64,000 nucleotides of DNA, taken from assembly GCA_015501605.1 (NCBI GenBank), contig JADNRZ010000006.1:496001-560000 (forward strand). Direction: 5' to 3'. Shown here in pieces: positions 43,883-54,329 of the stretch. The notes under the pieces are model-generated. The model was not told the DNA's origin and made no database searches. It saw only the letters and a list, made by a program, of their open reading frames with translations. The number at the start of each line of letters is the position of its first letter. The first letter of the stretch is position 1. The stretch comes from Panaeolus papilionaceus. Lineage: Eukaryota; Basidiomycota; Agaricomycetes; Agaricales. The position numbers and the translations under genes were made by a program.

Positions 43883-44894
43883 ATGCAAAGCTCTCGAAGA
43901 ATCGACCAAGACGTTGGGAATCAAGTCTCAAAGTTATCGGACAGTCTGACTGCCCTGTATGTAGCTAAAACCGGCGCAGAAGTTATGTGGTTTTGAACGA
44001 TTTCGTAGCACGGGCCTTCTGGGAACGTTTCAAACGCAATCTTCCCAGTTCACTGCATCCTCGGTGGCACCAGTATGGCGTATCGGATAACTGGTTGGGC
44101 AAAAGATCTAACGTAACTCCCAATAGGACGGCTTGCAGGCTCAAATCGAAGTTCGTAAGCAAATAGAGTCGCAGCAGGAAAAACAAGACAGCATCTTTTC
44201 CGACATTAAGAAGGGGTTGCAGACAGACGTCAACAATCAGATTTCATTGTCAATAAGGTGAGGTTCATCACGTACTGTATGGTATCAGGTGTTGACGTCA
44301 TTCTTCCTGGTTTAGGGGCAAGATAGGGGAAATACTGCATGCTGAAGTGAAGCAACAAGTCAAACTTGAGGTAGATGAGCAGATGAGGGATTACTCATTG
44401 GATAGGTTACACGCAGAAATAGAAGACAGCAAAAAAAGAGTGAATGAAGCTAGAGTGTCACTTGACAATTCGTGAGTGCATAGTCGTAACCACAGCTGAC
44501 GTCCTCTGAATGATGCGCCTATTTCAACAGTCGAGCGCGGCTGCAGAATTCTAACATTCGCAGCGAATACGTGGAGGACAGCCTTGCGGTGGTTTTGACA
44601 CCAGAGGGAAAGCGCAGTGACATGTATCCCAGCACATTAGGTGCACTGCTTGAATATGATTGTAGGTGGTCACTGTCAGCCTTTTTATGGCGAACTGAAG
44701 CTGAGGGTACAGCCGACGACATTCGAGCACTGATAAGGGATTTCGGTCTGGTCGAGGCAGAAACAGATGAAACAAACCTTAATCAGTTTTTGGCACACAT
44801 CGGTAAAAGAACCTTTGTAAACCATGTGTACGATAAGGGTGCTGATTGCTTGGCTACTGCAGGGACTCGAGCAAAGGTCGCTGGACAAGTCTAG
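43883..44894 (+). CDS. Coiled-coil protein, family copy B
   Basis: Best model: exons 43883-43956, 44009-44072, 44127-44257, 44316-44471, 44531-44802, 44863-44894, 242 residues, all in frame; retention of the last intron also stays open and ends at the same stop. Unknown function. Residues ~40-130 form a Gln/Glu/Lys-rich coiled coil (QAQIEVRKQIESQQEKQDSI). Then come SLDNSRARLQNSNIRSE, YPSTLGALLEY, LIRDFGL and LNQFLAHIG. These align with copy A at 19873-21455, and the intron after DNS falls in the same codon as in copy A. Copy B is half as long, having lost the low-complexity head and the Pro-rich linker, and its C-terminus after HIG does not match copy A; it may be decaying or divergent. Confidence 0.65.
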
Positions 44895-45238
44895 ATTTGA
44901 CGGGGGGAATCCGTTCTGTTGGTACAAGCTGAAAGACGTCAACCATAAGGTGGCGATGCGATTGACCTGGCATGCTACGATGGACATGGTAAAGGTTTCC
45001 CGTGACTGGCGCAAAGATTGAACATGTTGGGGGGTATTATTGTCAACTGTCTGTCGAACGAAACAAATTTAAAACCCTCCATTAAAAATGTGTGAGCCGA
45101 TCAAACTGAGAAGCATTTGTTGAATCAAATTACAAGTACAAAGGAGAGTGGACATTTGAGAGATAGAAGCTGTGCCTCGGCAAGTGCTCTATCATTGGGA
45201 GAACTATCCAGAGCATCCTAAAAAAGCAGGGCATATCA
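44895..45238. other. Intergenic, no supported gene
   Basis: No gene seen. The frame upstream of 45239 is open on the plus strand but in other registers. Confidence 0.4.
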
Positions 45239-45873
45239 ATGTCAACGCACTCTTTCAGCTTCTCTCGCTCACGGACCCCCAACATTGTCAGCAGCTCGCA
45301 AGCAAGCATGAACCATCCCCAGTCTCCGGGTTTGGCACCGCACCAAGTACCAGCACATGTTAGCCAGTCCAATGGACACAATGCGACAATCAAGCTTCAA
45401 GCACGGGCACAAGGATCTCCCATAAGCGGCAGTAGCTCGCCCACAAAAATGCACCGGGATGTCATCGAGAATCTTCTGGCATCTCCGAACACATTTGCGG
45501 CAGGGGTTGGAGAGATTCTTCAAGCATTTTTGTCGACAGAAGGAAGCAATAATAAACCTGTGATAGTAGAGCTAGTCATGGGCATTGATGGACAAACGAA
45601 AAGAAGGATGGCAATGGGACGACAACGATTAGGGTGTATGAATGGCAGGGTAAGTTTTTTTAAAATTTAAAGAGTTCAATGTTACTCACTGCTATAACAT
45701 TTACCTAGGCTGCTATGTTATACATAAAAACCAAGTTTGGGTTATTGAACAGTGCAGCACCACTTTACCTTGAAGCTAAATTTGATAAAGATGAAGAAAA
45801 ATATACTGAGATTGATATGGATTCTTGGGAAGAATTGATAGGACACATTAGTTTAATACAAATAATAGGATAG
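45239..45873 (+). CDS. Hypothetical protein
   Basis: Two exons (45239-45649 and 45709-45873) give 191 residues; the intron has GTAAGT and CTAG ends. No family recognised. The N-terminal ~75 residues are Ser/Gln-rich and probably disordered. The rest, from RDVIENLLASPNTFAAGVGE on through ELVMGIDGQTKRRMAMGR and AMLYIKTKFGLLN to an acidic C-terminus (DKDEEKYTEIDMDSWEEL), has helical character. No membrane segment or signal. The start codon is the first ATG of the frame but not otherwise supported. Confidence 0.5.
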
Positions 45874-45995
45874 ATAATTATTAAATTGATGCACGTGGTT
45901 AAAAAGAAATAAAGCTTCAGGGACTGTCTCTTTCTCTCTCTCCACAACAACAACCGATACAATCCTACTCTTAACCACACTTCCTTCTTCATCTC

Positions 45996-47299
45996 ATGGA
46001 ATGCGTACGTTAACTCTTCTTTATTTCTAAACTATTATATGAATCTTTTATTTCTTTTTATTATTATAGAGTCAAAATTCTCCTTTCGCACAAGTTCACA
46101 GGGCATACAAGCGACTCTCACACTCAGAGCTAGTTCTCTTTCTTAAAATCCGTAATCTTCCTACCTCCGGCACAGATTCTGACCTAGCATCCCGACTCTC
46201 AAATCATGACCTGCATACATATCATTTTCCAACAGCATTACTACATCATGCTTCCCCATCTTCACCAACTTTAACTTCAAGGCAGTTAGAGAAGAGTCGT
46301 CAGTCAATGACACCAGATCTACCTGTAGAGATCATGGCCGACATCATGGACCATGTCGGTGATTGGGAACTTTCAAAAGCCGTCGGTGTACCCACTTCAC
46401 TCTCAGAACCATCAGAATGGGCGAGGGCATCCCGTACAGACAGGGCTGTACTTACCGGTCATCTCCCTTCAATACGGAAAGCCAATCCTTGTGCGGATAA
46501 TCCATTGACCAAAATCGGAGCTGTACTCGCCATTCGTTTTGGATACGTCAATGTCTTGGAGTACTTCCTTTCCCAGCATCACAAAATGTTCTTGGATGTC
46601 TTCGATGATGACTTGATACCCATAAAAGCATCCAGACATGGGAGGATATCAGTTCTTTCTTGGTGGAAACACGGTTTCGAACAGCATCCAGATCTCGTCC
46701 CTCCTCCCAAACCCAATTCTATAGCAGAGGCGGTTGATCGTGCATCTCGTAATGGTCATGTTGACTCTCTCGACTGGTGGCTAAATTGGGGTCACCCGTT
46801 CGAATATACCGAAGCTGCTTTGGAGTACGCCAGTGCAAAAAACCAAATACATGTATTGGATTGGTGGAAACGACAGCACAAGCTCACTGGATTACCTCTC
46901 AAGATCGGACGTTCTATGGACATGGCCAGCACCGCAGGGCACGTCGACGTTTTAGAGTGGTGGGCGAGATCCCAGCTGGACCCAAAGTACGACCGTCACG
47001 CCCTTCAGCATGCCAGTTGTCATGGGAAAGTAGAAGTTCTCGAATGGTGGTTGGGTAGTGGGTTGCCTCTTATCTTTGACCAAGAAGCCCTGACTGGGGC
47101 TACCAGGCACAACCGACCAGAAGTTCTGGAGTGGTGGGACAGGTCGGGTTTGCCAGTTCAGTATCGCATGTGTGATATAGAAGAAGCACTGGAGGAGTCT
47201 ATTATCCCAGGAGACGATGCAAGAAACTGGTGGCGAGAGAAGGGGGTGGACTTCAATGCAAACGATAAAGAGTGGATGAAGCTTCAAAGTTTGAACTGA
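45996..47299 (+). CDS. SAP-like/F-box-like ankyrin-repeat protein
   Basis: A 9-nt first exon (45996-46004, codons for MEC) joins 46070-47299 after a 65-nt intron; total 412 residues. Residues ~14-50 (LSHSELVLFLKIRNLPTSG) resemble a SAP-type helix-extended-loop-helix. Residues ~80-105 (LPVEIMADIMDHVGDWEL) resemble an F-box. Then follow degenerate ankyrin-like repeats, each with the signature xGHVDVLEWW or a close variant (GHVDSLDWW, KVEVLEWW, RPEVLEWW, RISVLSWW). Such WW-containing ankyrin-like repeats are common in expanded basidiomycete families. Possible role: a substrate adaptor; unproven. A later ATG at 46307 would cut the SAP-like part. Confidence 0.8.
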
Positions 47300-47526
47300 G
47301 GCGCCGTTTTCGTACGATCACCCTTCGCTTTCTTTCTATCTCGGTCTTTCATGGACTATGTGTACACTTCTTCGCTTACCTTTGCTTTCATTCGATTTAT
47401 ACCACGACCTCCGATTATTCTATAATAAACTCACCAGTCATTGTTTTCATGTAGTTGTAATGTTCATGATCATCTCATATAATCAAAAAATTCCACTAGT
47501 AACACAAACCAAGTAAATCTATTGTT

Positions 47527-48474
47527 TTAACATACTCTATCGCTCCATATGTCTTGACCCTGATTCAAGAACATTGATTCCCAACCACTACAAATTACCA
47601 TAGCAGGATGATCATCACGTCCATTCGGTGTGCATATCTTAACCACTCGAGCCTTGCTGCAAGAGGTAGTGTCTCTCCCGAAAATGTATTGTTTGATGCC
47701 GTCTCCTCCACAAGCGTCGCTATTAGAGTTATCGACAACCAGAACAGAAGCGGAGTCTACCTCCTTGGTGTTGAGGCAGATGGCAAAGTGGATGACGTTT
47801 TTCAAGAGATTAAAGGGAATAAGCCTGGTACTTTCTGGAATAAGGTCAAAAACATCTTCCGTGCTGGCCTGGTCGAAAGGAAAGTTGATATCGGGCCTGA
47901 GGACAGTGAGATGAGTGAGATGGTCAAGGAACTGGGCACCAGTGGAAGTAGCAGTTAAGGGATTCCACCTCATGACACCTGCGCCAGCAATTGTAAGATT
48001 CTTGCAGAAATGCAAAGGAATACCATCTCGACGGTGGGCAAAGACTTCGTTTAGAAGCTCGATTCCTTTAATGTGGAATCCAATTCTTTGAGCTTGAGCA
48101 AAGACGTTGAAGAGCAGATGATAGTCGTAATGTTCGTTCGATCCCATGAGAGGTTCGTAAAACCGGGAGCACCAAAAGTGTTTGATGGAACGAGGATAGG
48201 GAAAGCATAGTCGGTTGTGACTTTTGTGGAAATTGTGCTGCATCTTGAGAGCGCGAAAAAAGGCGACCACGTTTTCGTGAGACGAGAGGATAACACTGTT
48301 TAAGAGGTTAGGCATCGCTAGCTGACGCATAGTGTACGAGACGCGCGCCAAAGACACCGCATCCGTGTACAGCGATCCTCCTGTACAGAGATTTGTTTTG
48401 GGAGTCGCCGCTATTTGGACGATCTCTCGCACTAGCTCAGGAGGCAAAGAATAAAGTCGAAAGGCTCGAGGCAT
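47527..48474 (-). CDS. F-box-like protein
   Basis: A single exon of 315 codons plus stop. The N-terminus (RLYSLPPELVREIVQIAA) has the pattern of an F-box helix, LPPELxxEI, as in the large basidiomycete F-box-like families that recruit substrates to SCF ubiquitin ligases. The rest (leucine-spaced strands, HLTHLTVLRPDINFPF) looks like an irregular leucine-rich or solenoid body, with a Cys-rich C-terminus. It faces the ankyrin gene tail to tail, 227 bp apart. No partner can be named. Confidence 0.7.
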   Translation of the reverse strand: MPRAFRLYSLPPELVREIVQIAATPKTNLCTGGSLYTDAVSLARVSYTMRQLAMPNLLNSVILSSHENVVAFFRALKMQHNFHKSHNRLCFPYPRSIKHFWCSRFYEPLMGSNEHYDYHLLFNVFAQAQRIGFHIKGIELLNEVFAHRRDGIPLHFCKNLTIAGAGVMRWNPLTATSTGAQFLDHLTHLTVLRPDINFPFDQASTEDVFDLIPESTRLIPFNLLKNVIHFAICLNTKEVDSASVLVVDNSNSDACGGDGIKQYIFGRDTTSCSKARVVKICTPNGRDDHPAMVICSGWESMFLNQGQDIWSDRVC

Positions 48475-49720
48475 TTGAATGGTCCAGTCGACGGAAAGTT
48501 TGTAAATCGGCGCTCCTTTTATAACTCGGGATTATGGGGCTACAGTGTGTAAAATGCGAGTTGAAATGAGAAGCCGTATCTAAGAAGTGGGGCATTACTG
48601 GTTTTAGCAATGCAATTTGCATTGTGGGGGCAATCTGTATCATTTTACCCGATTGGCGAGGTTATGGACCAAGTCGTTGTGAAATCACATCCAACCTTAA
48701 CAATCAAGCCTCAGCGCTCAGGTCAAAATATCAAAGAGCGAGCAGAAATAATGGTAACAGTCTACTTACCGCGCTGGAGAAGCTGACGCCTCTGTAACAG
48801 GGTGGTCTGTTTTCAAGGGAAGGCATGCATTGTGCTTTGGAGGGCCATCCCTTTTGCTTAGCATACCGGGGGTAATGCAACTGCGAGTGGGAAGTACTTG
48901 CTATGTTATCCGATTTGAGTGTCGTTCTCACCAGATCCGAACATTCCGTCGTATATGAACACCCATTGTCACCAGCAACCCAAAGCCTCAAGACAATTGG
49001 AATCCATCTTCTTTTGTGACATAAAAACTGGAACAATGGTTGAAAGAGGACAACTGAGTAAGAATATGCTGCCGTTCCCACAATCATTTGAAGCCAGAAG
49101 TAGCTCGTTCAATGTCCAAACTTGACCACCACCACGGTCAGCACCCCTGGTAGCAAAGGAGGGATCCAAACATACCGAAAGGGTCGCTCATATACCGGAG
49201 GATTAAATGGTCCCAGTTTCACCCTAACGTCACCTATGTCAACTCCGATGCAATATTGTCATCTCGGGAAAATAAAATTAAGTATGTCTTTTTGCCAGAA
49301 ACTCCGATGCATTAGACCTGGTTGACGGTGGCTATGGTGCAAGTACATAAAAATGGTGGTCAGGCCCCTGAAACATCGTCTTTAAGCGTGTGATCATTAG
49401 TCTAAATATAGTCTTGCTTTGCCATCCATCGTACTATATTTAGCACTACATACTGCGACATACAGATAAGCACTGGGCTCTCTTGATCTCTTCCACAAGA
49501 ACTCTATACTGAGAATTGTGTATGGCAGATAATATATCGGCAGGAGACGCGTCATTGAAATCGGCGGCTGCTTCTCCCCCCTTAAAGTCTCTTGCAGGGC
49601 TAATATTACTATTATACTAGTCATTTTGTGGGGCTTTTGACTCCTCAATTCGAGGCAAGGAGTTACTGCTACAGCAACGCTGTGAACTTGAAGCAACTGA
49701 CTGCTTGCATTGTGGGTTAT
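48475..49720. other. Intergenic, no supported gene
   Basis: 1.2 kb with only short frames. Nothing upstream of the AKR relic looks like the missing N-terminal half of that gene. Confidence 0.5.
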
Positions 49721-50311
49721 CATTTTGGCGTTGCATCTCTGCTGTGGTCCCCTCTTGCGAGAGGCTTACTGACAAGGCCTAGTGCTGAGAAGACCCAACG
49801 TGGTAACAATGACTGGTGAGTATTGGGTGTTTACTCTCATCAACTCTAATTTCTTAGAAAGCTCACCACTCTTGATACAGGTATATCAATGGCGTAGGAA
49901 CTGACATCATTATTGCAAGGTAGAATCTCAACTTTCTTCTATTACCCAGGATCCCTATTGACAGTTTTACTGCGTGGAAGAGTTGAGGAGATAGCCAAGA
50001 AGCGCAATATCCGCATGGCCCAGGTATCTATCGCATGGATTCTCTCAAAGGACGGTACATAGCACGCAATTTTCTGATCTGACTTGACTCCCTGATTATG
50101 TTAACCAGGTGTTAGCGCTCCAGTCGTGGGCAGCACTAGCTTGAAGAATCTGGAGGATATTATTGGTATGCATTCTCCGTCGTGACTCTAGTGGCTCCGA
50201 GGCCTGATACTAAAAGCGTTGACAGCGGGAATTAACATTACGCCTACTGAAGAAGAAATAAAGTACTTGGAGGAACCTTACAAGCCTCAGGAAATTATTG
50301 GCCATACTTAA
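49721..50311 (+). pseudogene. Truncated aldo-keto reductase copy
   Basis: This encodes only the C-terminal third of an aldo-keto reductase: HFGVASLLWSPLARGLLTRP, VEEIAKKRNIRMAQVSIAWI, VSAPVVGSTSLKNLEDII and KYLEEPYKPQEIIGHT, then stop. Each block lines up with the intact gene at 50961-52821, and the introns sit at the same points with usable GT and AG ends. No N-terminal catalytic half precedes it, so it cannot make an enzyme. It is a tandem duplicate that lost its 5' part. Confidence 0.82.
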
Positions 50312-50960
50312 TCACGCGGACATGTCCTCGATATTACCCTCAGATTATATATGCCGAACGGTAGTCAGTACTAAATATATACAATCGCATGGGAAAAAAT
50401 GAGTTTTATGGATATAGTGTCCCTATAGTTTTCAACCAGATGTTGTGCCCGAAATGCGCCATCTACGCTACAACAAATGTGTATGGCTTTTCACTGAAGG
50501 ATGGTGACAAAGTGTTGGAGCGAGCGCTTCGGACTGATCAGCGGGAGTGGAATTCTCACGACTGTATCAGCGTCACAGTCATCAACGCGTTACCAGTGAT
50601 CCTTAATCCCCCAACCCATACAATCAGCTCTAAGAATATGCGTGGTCATTGGAGAACGAGGTCGCAAAGGAAACTGAAAGTCCATGAACTTTCTGTTGTT
50701 AACTTCAGAATCTGTCTATTTTCATAACAGAATGCCTGACAGACGCAACCTGGTGTCATGTGGTCATCCCCAACTTTCCAAGATATCTTCTTACAGTCTC
50801 ATTACTCTCAAACAATAGTACGAAGACATGTCCACGGAAGCCTTCCGATTGCATCATTCTCTCACAGCTTGTGCACATATAACTATCAAGAAATTTCATG
50901 GGTCGTTAGAAACTCTCAAGAACAACTTTTTCCAACAACCTAAACTTTGCAAGAACTACG
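50312..50960. other. Intergenic between the two AKR copies
   Basis: A plus-strand frame at 50389-50727 has no recognisable content. Otherwise this is the 3' side of the relic and the promoter side of the intact gene. Confidence 0.45.
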
Positions 50961-52821
50961 ATGTCCGACAACAAGCGAAGAATGCCTTACGGTATGTTTT
51001 AAAACTGTTTAGCAGTGGCTGCAGGCTGCGAATTTATCTTGCTCAATTCATCTGTAGTTCGCCTGGGGACATCAGGCCTGAAAGTGTCCAAAATTATTCT
51101 GGGTACAATGCAATACGGCCACAATGATTGGCAAAAGTGGGTTTTAGGGGAGAAGGAAGCCATAGAGCACATTAAATATGCGCAAGTACTTCCTCTCGAT
51201 CCTAGATCTATTCAAATATACGTGCTCATCTCTTCTCCATCCATAAAATACAGATACGAAGCTGGAATCCAAACGTTTGATACCGCCAATGTACGTCCCG
51301 AGAAAAGCTTCAAGTTGCGTCTGCAGTGGAAAGCTAAATTCGCTTCAGGTGTACTCGAATGGTCTATCAGAGGTAATCCTAGGGAAAGCCATCAAGGAGC
51401 TTAAACTTCCTCGAGACGAAATTGTTGTCATGACCAAGGTGCGCTCACCTCTAAAATCGTTTGAGTTTCAGTAAACGTCATCCAGGTTTTTGGAGTTGTC
51501 GCACGAGAGTATGGCACAAATATGATTACTACGGGGGGCGATCCAGAGGAGCTAGGATATGTTAATCAACGAGGTCTTAGTCGCAAGGTGCAATTTAATC
51601 TGTTACATGAATTCGTCATTATGACATGCCTCCCTTTCTTAGCACATATTTGAATCTGTAAAACACAGTTTGGAACGCCTTCAGCTCGATTACATCGACG
51701 TATTACAGTGTGCGTGTTTTCGGGTGTGGCCAATCTTTTTGGTGTCTAACCTTGTTATAACCAGGCCACAGATTTGATAATAACACACCGATCGAGGAAA
51801 CCGTATGTATACTACCACATATATAAATAATTTCGTTCTTATCATCATACCTAGATGCAAGCTTTGCATGATGTGGTTCAGGCAGGGTATGTTCGTTACA
51901 TCGGCATGAGCTCTTGTTGGGCATGGCAATGTCAGTTCCTTTTTCACTTCGGTGTGCGTCATTGTGACACCTAATTGATTCGCACATCCAGTCCACGCTA
52001 TGCAGAGTGAGTAGTTTTCTTATTTATCTTTCAGTATATTAGTTCACCAATACTTATACTCGCAGATTATGCCATTCAGAACAAGTTGACGCCGTTCATC
52101 TCGATGCAGAATCATCACAGTTTGCTGTATCGCGAAGAGGAACGTGAGATGCTACCCACTATCAAGGTCTGACGCTGCCTGCCCATATATTGTAATAGAG
52201 GATGACTTATGTCTTCTGCTACTTTTCTACTATGTCTTTGGTGCTTCTAGCACTTCGGTGTTGGCTGTATTCCGTGGTCGCCACTAGCCCGCGGTCTGTT
52301 GACGAGGCCGCTGAGTGACAAAACAACACGAGGCGACACCGATTAGTAAGGATTCTTCACTGTTGACTTCGTTTTGTGTTTATGTCCCCAGCTTCATAGG
52401 CAAATACACCCAGGCTGAAGGGACGGAGGAAATTTTGAAGCGGTAAGACTCTGTGGATGAGGGCATTGGTTTGCAAATAACTGACCTACTCTCCAGAGTT
52501 GAGGAGCTGGCTAATAAAAAGGGTGTCAGCATGGCCCAAATCGCAATTGCTTGGAGCTTACAGACAGACGGTAGGATTGCCCTACATTCTCGCGTGCTTT
52601 GTGCTCATCTTCGTTTGCAGGTGTCACAGCACCCATTGTTGGGACAACAAGCCTGAAGAATCTTGAGGATATCATTAGTGGGTCGTCTTTCATGAATAGT
52701 GTCAAATATAGCTCACGCTCAATAACACGATCTAGGTGCGGTTCATTTGAAGCTCTCTCCCGAGGATATGGAGTACTTGCAATCGCCATACAAGCCCCAA
52801 GAGGTCATCGGCCATGCCTAA
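50961..52821 (+). CDS. Aldo-keto reductase (aryl-alcohol dehydrogenase-like)
   Basis: At least thirteen exons, checked codon by codon from 50961 to the stop at 52819-52821. The protein follows the AKR order: VRLGTSGLKVSKIILGTMQYG, YEAGIQTFDTANVYSNGLSE (catalytic Asp and Tyr), VMTKVFGVVARE (catalytic Lys), LERLQLDYIDVLQCHRFDNN (His), then SMQNHHSLLYREEE and WSPLARGLLTRPL, and a C-terminal VTAPIVGTTSLKNLEDII that binds NADPH. This fits the family of fungal aryl-alcohol dehydrogenases that reduce aromatic aldehydes, useful in lignin or phenolic metabolism (family knowledge; substrate not proven). The second intron begins with GC (GCAAGT at 51182), a GC-AG intron. One exon is only 15 nt (51992-52006). 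Confidence 0.9.
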
Positions 52822-53263
52822 ATGAAATCGGGCGTTTAGTAACTTGCAACTGTGGCGTCACAGCTATATTGAAATACAACATGTTTATACAAAACGAGTT
52901 ACGGAATGAAAGCTCAGTTTTGACAATAGGGACTAGATGCTGTGCAAACGACAACCCCCACTACAAGTCAAGTAGATTGAATAACAACACATGTGGGCAC
53001 GGGACAATTGCCATTGTAATTTGGACGCGCAGTAGGGACGCATAAACAAGTCTGACAGGTCGAACAAAAGCTCGTCGTCAATTATCCATCAGTTGGTAAA
53101 CCCGTCGTCATTGCGAATGTTGTTTTATTCACTCAATGTCGTGAGCGCGCGTCACTATGGTACTCATAAAACATGCGACTGACATGAACAACGGATACGA
53201 TGAAAAATGCCAGGTATACTAGTTTCGGTAGAGTTACTAGAGTACTCTGTGAATGACTTAATT
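52822..53263. other. Intergenic, no supported gene
   Basis: 3' side of the AKR gene up to the TIR element. No gene seen. Confidence 0.45.
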
Positions 53264-53265
53264 TA

Positions 53266-53295
53266 TGGTGCACGACACTTAGTCACCGCTACTTT
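53266..53295 (+). repeat. 5' terminal inverted repeat
   Basis: First 30 bp of the element. It is complementary to 53877-53906 with one mismatch. Confidence 0.85.
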
Positions 53296-53876
53296 GGGAC
53301 GAGGCGCGAAATCGGTCGGCGAAATTTTTGAAAATTCAGGGTCCCGAAATGTGCTATAAAATGAGTGTTGAAAGGTGCTGAATGACCATGTTGTCAGCGA
53401 AAAAAACCTCAACAACACTGTGAAATCCCACTGAATACCACTTTTTGGTTGAGTTTTACTGCCCCTGACAGTCAGTTTTGCAATGAATACCTGTGAGGGT
53501 AGTTTCTTTGCTTCGAAAACACAAATTTAGACGAACCTGTGTGTATAAATGGATGCAAATCCCCTTTATAACGCAGCAGCGTTCACAATTGGGTGGATTC
53601 CTTTCGAATTAAAGGGTAAAATCTTCTAAGATATATTTAAAATTTTAAATAATTGTATTATATAATATTAAAATAGTCCATATATGGTAATGAATGCTTT
53701 GTCATATCCTATATTTGGATGAAGCGCGAAATCAATCTTGGGTAAATTTACAGCTCCATCAGTTTTGAGAATTTCGACAAACCCTCTTACAGAAATGTTT
53801 CTTTCATGAAACTGAGCATTTCTGCTAGAGGAATAAGGAATCGGACTTTTCCCACAGTCCCCATCACTGATGTACA

Positions 53877-53906
53877 AAAGTAGCGGGGACTAAGTGTCGT
53901 GCACCA
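53877..53906 (-). repeat. 3' terminal inverted repeat
   Basis: Last 30 bp of the element. It is the reverse complement of 53266-53295 with one mismatch. Confidence 0.85.
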
Positions 53907-53908
53907 TA

Positions 53909-54329
53909 GGATGAGTCCAAATGATACCATCAAACTGGGGTTCGCGCCCACAAGAACTCACAACGTGTTTTTTACATATTTAAATGACTTGACTCTAACC
54001 ACCATCCACCGCCAACAAATTGTTCCGTCACTTCCACAACACTTTTTTTTTCATCTTGTATGGATTTGAATTATGCCAGGTCTGTCAGCAACACAAGAAC
54101 TCGGGAAATTAAAGGTCCATATATCGGCGAGAAGGATCATGTGTAGGCTCCAAGGATTTTGACCCTCATGCACTTTTCCTGATGAAAATTTCAATAGAGA
54201 ACACTCTCCTTGGGCTGATTGGGAAAGACGCAATAGTATAGGTCAGCCCAACACCAAGCAAATCCCTCTTTCCGACTTGTTTGGGAATCGTTGGGTCAGT
54301 AATGTAACAAGCAGATGGCCCCATCATAA
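53909..54329. other. Intergenic, promoter of the zinc-finger gene
   Basis: No gene seen. Presumably promoter and leader of the gene starting at 54330, with the TIR element close upstream. Confidence 0.45.

Larger units (their letters stand above)
53266..53906. mobile_element. 641-bp MITE-like TIR element
   Basis: The element is bounded by inverted repeats of about 30 bp that begin TGGTGCACGACACTTAGTC and differ at one internal position (position 20, A versus C). TA dinucleotides flank it at 53264-53265 and 53907-53908, consistent with a TA target-site duplication as made by Tc1/mariner-type transposases. Inside there is AT-rich sequence and no transposase; the one frame of 69 codons on the minus strand is not transposase-like. 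It is therefore non-autonomous. Subterminal copies of a GCGCGAAATC motif occur near both ends in the same orientation. Family assignment is an inference. Confidence 0.8.

Noticed and set aside
50389..50727. Plus-strand 112-codon frame between the AKR copies
   Set aside because: No resemblance to the AKR N-terminal half or to any family known to me.
53668..53877. 69-codon minus-strand frame inside the TIR element as a transposase
   Set aside because: Too short, no catalytic motif and no similarity I recognise.
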